Below are positions 1-5,819 of a DNA stretch of 6,254 bases, in pieces; the stretch's first letter is position 1, and each line of letters starts with the position of its first letter. Made by a program: the position numbers and the translations under genes. This DNA is from Betaproteobacteria bacterium (GTDB lineage: Bacteria > Pseudomonadota > Gammaproteobacteria > Burkholderiales > SG8-39), in the NCBI GenBank assembly GCA_019245555.1, contig JAFARH010000086.1, forward strand, positions 1 to 6,254, given 5' to 3'. The notes under the pieces are model-generated. The model did no database searches. It saw nothing but the letters and a program-made list of their open reading frames with translations, and was not told the DNA's origin.

Positions 1-221
1 ACGCGGCCGAGCGATGGCCGGAAGATGCGGCGGGCGAGAAGGTACCGGAGGTATTGCTCTCCGGGCACCATGAGAACATCAGGCGCTGGCGCCTGAAGCA
101 GGCGCTGGGCAGGACGTGGCTGAGACGCCCGGAGCTGTTGCAGGCGCGGGGCATGAGCAAGGAGGAACAGGCGCTGCTGGCCGAGTTCCAAAAAGACCAT
201 AGGAATAGAAGCGGGAGCTGA
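1..221 (+). CDS. trmD: tRNA (guanine-N1)-methyltransferase TrmD, C-terminal part (5' end outside window)
   Basis: TrmD is the SPOUT-class enzyme that methylates N1 of guanosine-37 in tRNAs reading codons that start with C or G, using S-adenosylmethionine and preventing +1 frameshifts. Only the last 72 complete codons are present; the reading frame enters at base 3 and ends at TGA 219-221. The visible part is the C-terminal helical tRNA-binding domain. The run [10 protein letters not shown] followed by [20 protein letters not shown] matches the family tail almost word for word from memory, including the RRWRLKQ-LGRTW-RRPELL block of the E. coli protein. A short charged tail follows ([11 protein letters not shown]). 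The stop lies two bases before rplS, the classical rpsP-rimM-trmD-rplS order, so co-transcription with L19 is expected. The identification is secure; the catalytic knot domain cannot be judged because it lies outside the window. Confidence 0.96.
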   Translation, partial: AAERWPEDAAGEKVPEVLLSGHHENIRRWRLKQALGRTWLRRPELLQARGMSKEEQALLAEFQKDHRNRSGS

Positions 222-223
222 AC

Positions 224-604
224 ATGGATTTGATCAAGACAATCGAGCAAGAAGAGATCAAGCGCCTAGGGAAACAGATTCCGGACTTCGAGCCCGGCGA
301 CACGGTGCTCGTCAACGTGAACGTGGTCGAAGGCGAGAGAAAGCGCGTGCAGGCTTTCGAAGGCATGGTGATCGCCAAGCGCAACCGCGGCCTCAATTCC
401 TCATTCATCGTGCGCAAGGTGTCCTCGGGCGAGGGCGTCGAGCGCACGTTCCAGACCTACTCTCCGCTCATCGCCTCCATTGAAGTGAAGCGCAAAGGCG
501 ACGTGCGGCGCGCGAAGCTCTATTACCTCCGCGCACGCTCCGGCAAGTCGGCTCGCATCCGCGAGAAGACCGGTGCGGGCGAAGAGGGCGGTTCCGAAGA
601 GTAA
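224..604 (+). CDS. rplS: 50S ribosomal protein L19
   Basis: L19 is a large-subunit ribosomal protein placed near the 30S-50S interface. The 126-residue product has the complete family pattern: an N-terminal helix ([14 protein letters not shown]), the [28 protein letters not shown] strand region, [26 protein letters not shown], the [25 protein letters not shown] core, and a basic stretch ending in [11 protein letters not shown]. It is roughly ten residues longer than the E. coli protein because of an acidic Gly/Glu tail (residues about 115-126). The ATG at 224 fits the family N-terminus and has a Shine-Dalgarno-like GGGAG at 213-217, six bases upstream and inside the end of trmD. It begins two bases after the trmD stop. 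No hairpin plus U-run follows the stop, which is unusual for the last gene of this ribosomal operon; the next gene begins 12 bases later. Confidence 0.98.
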   Translation: MDLIKTIEQEEIKRLGKQIPDFEPGDTVLVNVNVVEGERKRVQAFEGMVIAKRNRGLNSSFIVRKVSSGEGVERTFQTYSPLIASIEVKRKGDVRRAKLYYLRARSGKSARIREKTGAGEEGGSEE

Positions 605-608
605 AATC

Positions 609-647
609 CGGGGCTTATGCGTCGCGAGGCCGTCGCCATAAGCCCTG
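609..647 (+). promoter_or_regulatory. Inverted repeat enclosing the ribBA start codon (possible translational control hairpin)
   Basis: GGGCTTATG at 611-619 is exactly complementary to CATAAGCCC at 637-645. The stem can be extended outward by a G-U pair (610/646) and a C-G pair (609/647), and the loop of 17 bases can form a small inner GCG/CGC pairing. The last three bases of the left arm are the ATG (617-619) of ribBA, so in RNA the start codon would be paired. There is no U-run after the right arm, so a Rho-independent terminator is not supported. The repeat is seen directly; a regulatory role is inference. By rough reckoning a perfect 9-base arm pair with a loop of up to about 20 bases could occur about once by chance in a window of this size. 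Confidence 0.35.
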
Positions 648-1720
648 TCAGCGAGATCATCTCGGAGATCCGCGCGGGTCGCATCGTCGTGCTCGTCGAC
701 GACGAGGACCGCGAGAACGAAGGCGACCTCGTGTTCGCCGCCGAGTTCGTCTCCGCAGACAAGATCAACTTCCTCGCGAAGCATGGCCGCGGCCTCATCT
801 GCATGCCGATCACCGAGGGGCATGCGGCAAGACTCGGCCTGCGCCCGATGGTCGAGCAGAACCGCTCGCGCCACGGCACGAACTTCACCGTTTCCATCGA
901 AGCTGCCGAAGGCATCGCTACCGGCATCTCGGCGCACGACCGCGCCCTGACCATCAAGGTCGCGGCCTCGCTCGACGCGCGACCCGAGCACATCGTGCAG
1001 CCGGGGCATGTCTTCCCGCTGATCGCGCAGCCGGGCGGCGTCCTCGTACGCGCGGGTCACACCGAAGCGTGCTGCGATCTCGCCCGGCTCGCCGGCCTCG
1101 CGCCCGCGGCGGTGCTGTGCGAGATCATGCGCGACGATGGCAGCATGGCGCGCCTGCCGGATCTGCTGCATTTCGCCGCCGAGCATCAGCTCAAGATCGG
1201 CACCATCGCCGATCTCATCGAGTACCGCAGCCGTAACGAATCGCTCGTGCAGCGTACGCTCGAGCGCGACATCGAAACGGCTTGGGGCCGGTTCCACCTC
1301 GTCGCCTACCGTGACCTCGCCGTCAGCGCCATTCATCTCGCGCTGGTGCTCGGTACGCCGACGCGAGAGAAGGAAACACTCGTGCGAGTTCATGAGCCGC
1401 TTTCGATCGTCGATCTGCTTGACGTTGGTGCGAGCGCACACTCCTGGGGAGTAGGCGAGGCGCTGAGCGCGATTCGCGAGGCCGGCTGTGGCGCGATGGT
1501 GCTGCTCAACTGCACCCAGACCACGCAGTCTCTCTCGGCGCGGCTCGCCGACGAACGTCCCGCACAAGGACGCAGCGTCGACCTCCGCGTCTACGGTATC
1601 GGTGCGCAAATCCTGCGCGACCTCGGCATCGGCCGCATGCGGCTGATGGCGGCGCCGCGCAAGATGCCGAGCATGGCCGGCTTCGGCCTCGAAGTCACCG
1701 GCTACGCGAAGCGCGGCTGA
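617..1720 (+). CDS. ribBA: 3,4-dihydroxy-2-butanone-4-phosphate synthase fused to a degenerate GTP cyclohydrolase II domain (RibBA/RibBX type)
   Basis: The first domain (residues about 8-205) converts ribulose 5-phosphate to 3,4-dihydroxy-2-butanone 4-phosphate and formate, the four-carbon precursor of riboflavin. Its signatures are intact: VDDEDRENEGDL (27-38, acidic metal/substrate site), GLICMP (59-64), HGTNFTVSIEA (86-96), GISAHDRA (103-110), RAGHTEA (145-151, metal-binding His148) and CEIMRDDGSMARLPDL (168-183). The second domain (about 207-367) aligns with GTP cyclohydrolase II at both ends: ETAWGRFHLVAYRD at the front, LRVYGIGAQILRDLGI and GFGLEVTGY at the back. The family's zinc region RVHSECLTGD-----CDC is replaced by RVHEPLSIVDLL without the three cysteines, the GRGIGL segment is absent, and TNNPRK is reduced to AAPRK. 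It should therefore not hydrolyse GTP, and a separate RibA must exist elsewhere. ATG 617 is the only ATG near the expected N-terminus; its ribosome site is weak (GGGG at 610-613). The gene overlaps ribH by one base (TGATG). Confidence 0.95.
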   Translation: MRREAVAISPVSEIISEIRAGRIVVLVDDEDRENEGDLVFAAEFVSADKINFLAKHGRGLICMPITEGHAARLGLRPMVEQNRSRHGTNFTVSIEAAEGIATGISAHDRALTIKVAASLDARPEHIVQPGHVFPLIAQPGGVLVRAGHTEACCDLARLAGLAPAAVLCEIMRDDGSMARLPDLLHFAAEHQLKIGTIADLIEYRSRNESLVQRTLERDIETAWGRFHLVAYRDLAVSAIHLALVLGTPTREKETLVRVHEPLSIVDLLDVGASAHSWGVGEALSAIREAGCGAMVLLNCTQTTQSLSARLADERPAQGRSVDLRVYGIGAQILRDLGIGRMRLMAAPRKMPSMAGFGLEVTGYAKRG

Positions 1721-2133
1721 TGCGGCTCGGGATCGTCGCGAGCCGATTCAACGATGCGCTCGCATCGAAGCTCCTCGAGCGCGCCCAGGCAGAGGCGAAG
1801 AAGCTCGGCGCCCAGGCCTCCGTGGTGTCGGTGCCAGGGGCGCTGGAGATTCCCGTGGCACTGCAATGGATGGCGAAGAGCGGCAAGTACGACGCCCTCG
1901 TCGCGGTCGGCTTGGTGATCCGCGGCGAGACGTATCACTTCGAGGTCGTATCGAACGAATCGGCGCGCGGCGTGATGGACGTGGCGCTCGATTCCGGCCT
2001 GCCGATTGCTAACGGCATCCTCACGACGGAAGACGAGGCACAGGCCGAGGCGCGGCTCGACAAGGGCGCCGAAGCGGTGCGGGTTGCAGTGGAAATGGCG
2101 AAATTGAAGAGTAGCGTCAATGAAAAGCGCTAG
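1720..2133 (+). CDS. ribH: 6,7-dimethyl-8-ribityllumazine synthase
   Basis: Lumazine synthase condenses 5-amino-6-ribitylamino-uracil with 3,4-dihydroxy-2-butanone 4-phosphate, the product of the gene before it, giving the direct precursor of riboflavin. The 137-residue protein carries IVASRFND (5-12), the phosphate/substrate loop VPGALEIPVAL (38-48), VGLVIRGETYHFEVVSNES (63-81) with the catalytic His73, PIANGILTTED (family PIAN-LTTE) and the C-terminal KGAEAVRVAVEMA helix. The RGETYHFE and PIAN forms are those I recall from betaproteobacterial proteins. The start ATG 1720 shares its A with the ribBA stop, so translation is coupled. It places Met directly on the first beta strand, so the usual leader of about 10-20 residues is missing. 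The upstream in-frame codons contain no ATG, GTG or TTG for at least 45 bases and do not resemble a RibH leader. The 3' end overlaps nusB by 14 bases. Confidence 0.95.
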   Translation: MRLGIVASRFNDALASKLLERAQAEAKKLGAQASVVSVPGALEIPVALQWMAKSGKYDALVAVGLVIRGETYHFEVVSNESARGVMDVALDSGLPIANGILTTEDEAQAEARLDKGAEAVRVAVEMAKLKSSVNEKR

Positions 2134-2536
2134 GCGCCAGGCGCGCGAAGTCGCGCTGCAGGCGCTCTACGCCTGGCAACTTTCCGGCGGCGACCCGCTG
2201 GTCGAGGCTCGCGACTTAGAGGGGTTCGACAAGTTTGCCGAATCGCTGGTCGCCGGCGTGCGCGACCGGGTCGGCGAGTTGCAGGGGCTGATCGTGCCGC
2301 ACCTCGATCGCGATCTCGCCAAGCTCTCGCCGGTGGAGCGTTCGATCCTCTATATCGGCGCGCTCGAGCTTTCGGCGCACCCGGAGACGCCGTTCAAGGT
2401 CGTGCTGAACGAGGCGATCGAGCTCGGCAAGAGCTTTGGCGGCACGGAAGGCTATCGCTTCGTCAACGGCGTGCTCGAGAAGATCGCGGCGCGCCTTCGC
2501 CCGGATGAGGTCGGCCGGGCACGCAATCCCGCCTAG
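2120..2536 (+). CDS. nusB: Transcription antitermination protein NusB
   Basis: NusB pairs with ribosomal protein S10 (NusE) on boxA RNA and keeps RNA polymerase processive through rRNA operons. The 138-residue all-helical protein shows the family landmarks: ARRQAREVALQALYAWQL (4-21, arginine-rich RNA-binding first helix), LAKLSPVERSILYIGALEL (66-84), HPETPFKVVLNEAIELGK (87-104) and FGGTEGYRFVNGVLEKIA (106-123), followed by a short tail. The length is normal. ATG 2120 has a GAAGAG ribosome site at 2106-2111, eight bases upstream, inside the end of ribH, and the first 14 bases overlap ribH in another frame. NusB next to ribH is a very common bacterial arrangement and supports one transcript. 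Nothing in the sequence looks damaged. Confidence 0.97.
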   Translation: MKSARRQAREVALQALYAWQLSGGDPLVEARDLEGFDKFAESLVAGVRDRVGELQGLIVPHLDRDLAKLSPVERSILYIGALELSAHPETPFKVVLNEAIELGKSFGGTEGYRFVNGVLEKIAARLRPDEVGRARNPA

Positions 2537-2543
2537 CCCCGTC

Positions 2544-3488
2544 GTGGGCGAATTCGAGCTCATCCGGCGCTTTTTCGATAGAGCGCCGCGCAGCATGAAC
2601 TACGGCGCCCTGCTCGGCGTCGGCGACGACTGCGCGCTGGTACGGCCGAATGCCGGACTCGAGCTCGCCATGACGACCGACATGCTGGTCGAAGGCCGGC
2701 ATTTCCTGGCCAGCGCCACGCCGCGTTCACTCGGACACAAATCTCTCGCGGTCAACCTCTCAGACCTCGCCGCCATGGGCGCCGCGCCCCGCTGGGCGCT
2801 GCTCGCGCTGGGCCTGCCTGCAGCGGATCCGAAATGGCTCGAGGAATTCTCGGCTGGCTTCTTCGCGATCGCCGATCGCTTCGGCGTCGAGCTGATCGGC
2901 GGCGACACGACACGCTCGCCGCTCGTCACCATCAGCATCGTCGCGCTTGGCGAAGTGCCGGCGGGCGTCGCGATGTATCGCAGCGCGGCGAAACCGGGCG
3001 ATGACATCTGGGTCTCCGGTGAGCTCGGCGGCGCAGCTCTCGCGCTCAAGCATCCCCAGATTGCCGAGGCGGCGAAGCGATTGCATGAGCCCGAGCCGCG
3101 CGTCGAACTGGGAGAGCGGTTGCGTGGCGTCGCGCATGCCGCGATCGACGTGTCCGATGGCCTGACCGGCGACTTGGGCCACATCCTCGAGCGCTCGCAG
3201 GTTGGAGCAGTGATCGACTATGAGCGCATTCCTCGGTTGGCCGCGCTGCGCGGCCGCGGCGACCTGGAGCGCGATTGCGTTCTGTCCGGCGGTGATGACT
3301 ATGAACTCGTCTTCACTGCGGTACCTCAACAGCGCCAGGCCATCGAGTCGCTTTCGGCCGAGCTCGGCCTGCCACTGTCGCGCATCGGGACGATCGAGGC
3401 GGGCGATGCGAAGCTCGTCGTGCGCGGCGCCGACGGCCAGCCGATGCAGTACCGGCGCAGCTACGACCACTTTCGCGAGGCGAAGTGA
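2544..3488 (+). CDS. thiL: Thiamine-monophosphate kinase
   Basis: ThiL phosphorylates thiamine monophosphate with ATP to give the active cofactor thiamine diphosphate. With the start chosen here the product has 314 residues, the usual family length. Motifs in order: GEFELIRRFF (2-11), GVGDDCALV (25-33, metal/nucleotide loop), TTDMLVEGRHF (44-54), LGHKSLAVNLSDLAAMGA (63-80), ELIGGDTTRSP (116-126), GDDIWVSGELGGAALAL (152-168), AIDVSDGLTGDLGHI (200-214) and LSGGDDYELVFT (247-258). The start is GTG 2544, because family members begin with M-GEFELI exactly there. The frame is open upstream into nusB, with ATGs at 2505 and 2436, but those would add residues that do not look like ThiL. No clear Shine-Dalgarno sequence precedes GTG 2544; the seven-base distance from the nusB stop suggests reinitiation. 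The 3' end overlaps pgpA by four bases (GTGA). Confidence 0.95.
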   Translation: MGEFELIRRFFDRAPRSMNYGALLGVGDDCALVRPNAGLELAMTTDMLVEGRHFLASATPRSLGHKSLAVNLSDLAAMGAAPRWALLALGLPAADPKWLEEFSAGFFAIADRFGVELIGGDTTRSPLVTISIVALGEVPAGVAMYRSAAKPGDDIWVSGELGGAALALKHPQIAEAAKRLHEPEPRVELGERLRGVAHAAIDVSDGLTGDLGHILERSQVGAVIDYERIPRLAALRGRGDLERDCVLSGGDDYELVFTAVPQQRQAIESLSAELGLPLSRIGTIEAGDAKLVVRGADGQPMQYRRSYDHFREAK

Positions 3489-3973
3489 CCGCCGCGCAGC
3501 CGAGCGCCGGATTCACGTTCTCGCATCCGGCGCACGCCCTTGCGCTCGGCTTCGGCTCGGGCCTCTCACCCGTTGGGCCGGGCACAGTCGGGACTCTCGT
3601 CGCCTGGCCGATCGGCTGGTTCCTCGGCGGCGTCGTTGCGCCCTCACTACTACTTGCGATTCTGGCGCTCGCCTTCATTACCGGCATATGGGCCTGCGAG
3701 GTCACCGGCCGACATCTCGGCGTGTCCGACCATTCGGCGATGGTCTGGGATGAGATGGTCGCTTTCCTCCTCGTCCTCGTCATCGTGCCGCGCGATCTTG
3801 CATGGCAGGCCGCGGCCTTCGTCCTCTTCCGCGCCTTCGACATCGGCAAGCCGCCGCCGATCGACTGGTTCGACCGGCGCGTGCGCGGCGGTTTTGGCGT
3901 GATGTTCGACGATCTGCTCGCCGCCGGTTATACGCTCGTCTGCCTCGCGGCGGTCAAACGGCTGCTCGGATGA
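3485..3973 (+). CDS. pgpA: Phosphatidylglycerophosphatase A
   Basis: PgpA is an inner-membrane, magnesium-dependent phosphatase that removes the phosphate from phosphatidylglycerol phosphate to make phosphatidylglycerol. The 162-residue protein has the family signatures SPVGPGTVGTL (28-38), SAMVWDEMVAFL (84-95) with the Asp-Glu pair at 89-90, and the C-terminal block LFRAFDIGKPPPIDW (114-128), DRRVRGGFGVMFDD (130-143), AAG (146-148). Hydrophobic segments near 36-70, 91-101 and 106-118, plus one at the C-terminus (about 145-157), agree with a small polytopic membrane protein. The start is GTG 3485, overlapping the thiL stop (GTGA), with GAGG at 3477-3480 four bases upstream. ThiL followed by PgpA is a frequent gene pair in proteobacteria. 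The family glycine after WDE-- is alanine here (residue 93), a mild change. The gene overlaps pncC by four bases (ATGA). Confidence 0.96.
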   Translation: MTAAQPSAGFTFSHPAHALALGFGSGLSPVGPGTVGTLVAWPIGWFLGGVVAPSLLLAILALAFITGIWACEVTGRHLGVSDHSAMVWDEMVAFLLVLVIVPRDLAWQAAAFVLFRAFDIGKPPPIDWFDRRVRGGFGVMFDDLLAAGYTLVCLAAVKRLLG

Positions 3974-4449
3974 ACGCGCTCGCAGAAAAACTCGGCGCGC
4001 GTCTGAAGGCGCGCAAGCAAAAGCTGGTAACGGCGGAGTCCTGCACCGGCGGATGGGCGGCGCAGGCGATGACCGCCATCGCCGGATCATCGGACTGGTT
4101 CGAGCGCGGCTTCGTCACCTACTCGAATGCCGCGAAGGAGGAAATGCTCGGCGTGCGCCATGCAACGATCGAGATGCATGGCGCGGTGAGCGAGGAGACA
4201 GCGCGCGAGATGGCGCTCGGTGCGCTCAAGCACAGCCGCGGCACGGTCTCGCTAGCGATTACCGGCATCGCTGGTCCGGGCGGCGGCAGCGCCGCGAAGC
4301 CAGTTGGTACCGTGTGCTTCGCTTGGGCACGCAAAGGCCATGACGCCATCGCGGAAACGCAGCGCTTCTCGGGCGATCGTGACGCTGTGCGCCGACAATC
4401 CGTAGAGCACGCGCTCAGTAAAGTGCTCCAACTCCTTGACGCGGGCTGA
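3970..4449 (+). CDS. pncC: Nicotinamide mononucleotide deamidase, stand-alone CinA C-terminal domain
   Basis: PncC hydrolyses nicotinamide mononucleotide to nicotinate mononucleotide and ammonia, recycling NMN, for example that released by NAD-dependent DNA ligase. The 159-residue product is the CinA C-terminal domain alone; the N-terminal molybdopterin-binding-like domain of full CinA is absent, as in the E. coli enzyme. Signatures are LVTAESCTGGWAAQ (19-32) with the conserved SCTGG nucleophile region, ERGFVTYSNAAKEEMLGV (45-62) with Lys56, HGAVSEETAREMA (70-82), and ITGIAGPGGG with the following KPVGTV (97-115). Start ATG 3970 overlaps the pgpA stop (ATGA); the longer in-frame extension back to 3802 would run through pgpA and has no family similarity. 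No clear Shine-Dalgarno sequence is visible, so coupling to pgpA is likely. It is the last gene of the tightly overlapped block. Confidence 0.94.
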   Translation: MNALAEKLGARLKARKQKLVTAESCTGGWAAQAMTAIAGSSDWFERGFVTYSNAAKEEMLGVRHATIEMHGAVSEETAREMALGALKHSRGTVSLAITGIAGPGGGSAAKPVGTVCFAWARKGHDAIAETQRFSGDRDAVRRQSVEHALSKVLQLLDAG

Positions 4450-4464
4450 CTCCACCCCTACATA
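4436..4464 (+). promoter_or_regulatory. Weak sigma70-like promoter candidate ahead of the MEMO-AMMECR1 gene
   Basis: TTGACG at 4436-4441 (five of six consensus bases) lies 17 bases before TACATA at 4459-4464 (three of six). The spacing is ideal but the -10 match is poor. Transcription from it would begin near 4471, almost on the ATG at 4473, giving a leaderless or nearly leaderless message. The gap from pncC is the largest from rplS onward, which is the main reason to consider a new promoter here. The -35-like hexamer is also coding sequence for the Leu-Asp-Ala end of PncC, so it may be coincidence. Confidence 0.18.
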
Positions 4465-4472
4465 GAAAGACT

Positions 4473-5819
4473 ATGGCTTCCATCCGCTCCGCCGCCGTCG
4501 CTGGCATGTTCTATCCGGGCGACGCCCGCACCCTCGCTCAAGAGCTGAACGAGCTCTTCGGCGGCGTCGAGCAGTCGCAGCCGCGGCTCGGATTCCCGAA
4601 GGCGTTGATCGTGCCGCACGCCGGCTATATCTACTCCGGCGGCGTCGCTGCTCACGCCTATGAGGAGCTCGGCGCGGCGCGCGGCATCGTGCGGCGCGTG
4701 GTGATGCTCGGCCCGGTGCACCGCGTGCCGGTGCGCGGCCTCGCGATTCCGAGCGATGAGGCTTTCGCGACGCCGCTCGGCCTCGTGCCGATCGACCGCG
4801 CCGCGCTCGACCAGGTGCGCAGCCTCCCGCAGGTCGTGACGAGCGATCGCGCGCACTTGCAGGAGCACGCGCTGGAAGTGCAGCTGCCGTTCCTGCAGCG
4901 CCAGCTCGGCAACTTTGCCCTGGCTCCCTTCGCGGTTGGCGACGCGAACGTGCAGGAAGTGGCGCAGGTCATAGAGCGGCTTTGGGGCGGACCCGAGACG
5001 CTGATCGTCATCTCGACCGATCTCTCGCACTACCACCCTTATGCGCAGGCGCGCGTCATTGATGGCGCGACGCTCGACCGGATCGGCAGCTTCGCCACCA
5101 ACGTGCATCACGAGGAAGCATGCGGCGCGACGCCCCTGAATGGATTCCTCGCGCTCGCGAAAAGCAAGAACATGTCCATTCGCCTGCTCGCCGCCTGCAA
5201 CTCGGGAGATACCGCAGGTGGCAAAGGGCAAGTGGTCGGCTATTCGGCGTTCGCCTTGCACGAGGCAGGTGCCGATCTTTCGCTCGACGATGCCGGAAAG
5301 ACACTCCTGCGTATCGCACGCAGCGCCATCGAATCGAAGCTGTTCGGCTCTGCCTCAATGCCGGACGCGCCGTGGCTCAGGCAGAACGGCGCCACGTTCA
5401 TCACTCTCACAAAGGACGGCGCGCTGCGCGGCTGTATTGGCAGCCTCGAGGCCGCGCGGGCGCTCGGCGACGATGCGGCGGAAAACGCAATCTCTGCGGC
5501 GTTCCGCGATCCGCGGTTTCCGCCGGTCGCTGCGGCCGAGTGGCCAAGCATCCGCGTCGAGGTATCGCTGCTTTCGCCGGCCAAGCCGATGCGCTTCGCC
5601 GACGAGGCGGATCTCCTCGCGCAGATTCGCCAAGACGAGGACGGCATCATCCTCGAGTGCGATGGCCGCCGCGCCACGTTCCTGCCGCAGGTCTGGGAAA
5701 GCATTCCCGACAAGCGACAGTTCCTCGCCGAGCTGGCGCGCAAGGCGGGGCTGCCTGGGGACGTGCGCCTCGGCCGCTGCCGCGTCTGGCGCTACAAGGT
5801 GACGAAGTGGAAGGAATGA
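4473..5819 (+). CDS. MEMO-AMMECR1 fusion protein of the AmmeMemoRadiSam system (components B and A)
   Basis: This 448-residue protein joins two families that are usually separate. Residues 1 to about 265 form a MEMO domain, a fold related to class III extradiol dioxygenases: AGMFYPGD (10-17), LIVPHAGYIYSGG (45-57), MLGPVHR (78-84), HLQEHALEVQLPFLQ (128-142), ISTDLSHYHPY (180-190) and NSGDTAGG (243-250). His49 and His83 match the positions of two metal-binding histidines of human MEMO1; Asp183 and His186 are also in conserved places. Residues about 268-448 form an AMMECR1 domain with the hallmark LRGCIGSLEA (318-327), AFRDPRFPPV (343-352), IRVEVSLLS and a WRYKVTKW end. No signal peptide or membrane segment is evident, so the protein is probably cytoplasmic. 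ATG 4473 fits the family start (IR-AAVAGMFYPGD); only a weak AGAAAGA precedes it. The gene overlaps the radical SAM gene by four bases. The family assignment is firm; the reaction is unknown to me. Confidence 0.93.
   Translation: MASIRSAAVAGMFYPGDARTLAQELNELFGGVEQSQPRLGFPKALIVPHAGYIYSGGVAAHAYEELGAARGIVRRVVMLGPVHRVPVRGLAIPSDEAFATPLGLVPIDRAALDQVRSLPQVVTSDRAHLQEHALEVQLPFLQRQLGNFALAPFAVGDANVQEVAQVIERLWGGPETLIVISTDLSHYHPYAQARVIDGATLDRIGSFATNVHHEEACGATPLNGFLALAKSKNMSIRLLAACNSGDTAGGKGQVVGYSAFALHEAGADLSLDDAGKTLLRIARSAIESKLFGSASMPDAPWLRQNGATFITLTKDGALRGCIGSLEAARALGDDAAENAISAAFRDPRFPPVAAAEWPSIRVEVSLLSPAKPMRFADEADLLAQIRQDEDGIILECDGRRATFLPQVWESIPDKRQFLAELARKAGLPGDVRLGRCRVWRYKVTKWKE

Noticed and set aside
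605..616. Possible terminator or FMN riboswitch between rplS and ribBA
   Set aside because: The gap is 12 bases, far too short for a riboswitch, and the nearby hairpin has no U-run and extends into ribBA.
401..1609. Long open frame of 402 codons on the - strand, antisense to rplS and ribBA
   Set aside because: It lies opposite two unmistakable genes, its translation is rich in Arg, Ala and Asp with no recognisable domain, and such antisense frames are common in GC-rich coding DNA.
2436..2543. Upstream in-frame extension of thiL inside nusB
   Set aside because: The residues before GEFELI do not resemble ThiL and coincide with conserved NusB coding sequence, so GTG 2544 was preferred.
3239..3255. 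Near-perfect palindrome GGCCGCGC-T-GCGCGGCC
   Set aside because: It lies inside thiL coding sequence, consists of only G and C apart from the centre, has no U-run, and such repeats arise readily at this base composition.
3220..3753. Open frame of 177 codons on the + strand crossing thiL and pgpA
   Set aside because: It spans the junction of two conserved genes in another frame and encodes a low-complexity Arg/Ser/Ala product without motifs.
3802..3969. Upstream in-frame extension of pncC inside pgpA
   Set aside because: The added residues are a shadow of the conserved PgpA C-terminus; the CinA-type domain starts at ATG 3970.
4458..5261. Open frame of 267 codons on the - strand opposite the MEMO domain
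   Set aside because: The composition (very high His, Arg, Glu, Ala) is that of a shadow of the opposite coding frame, and the sense strand holds a clear conserved gene.
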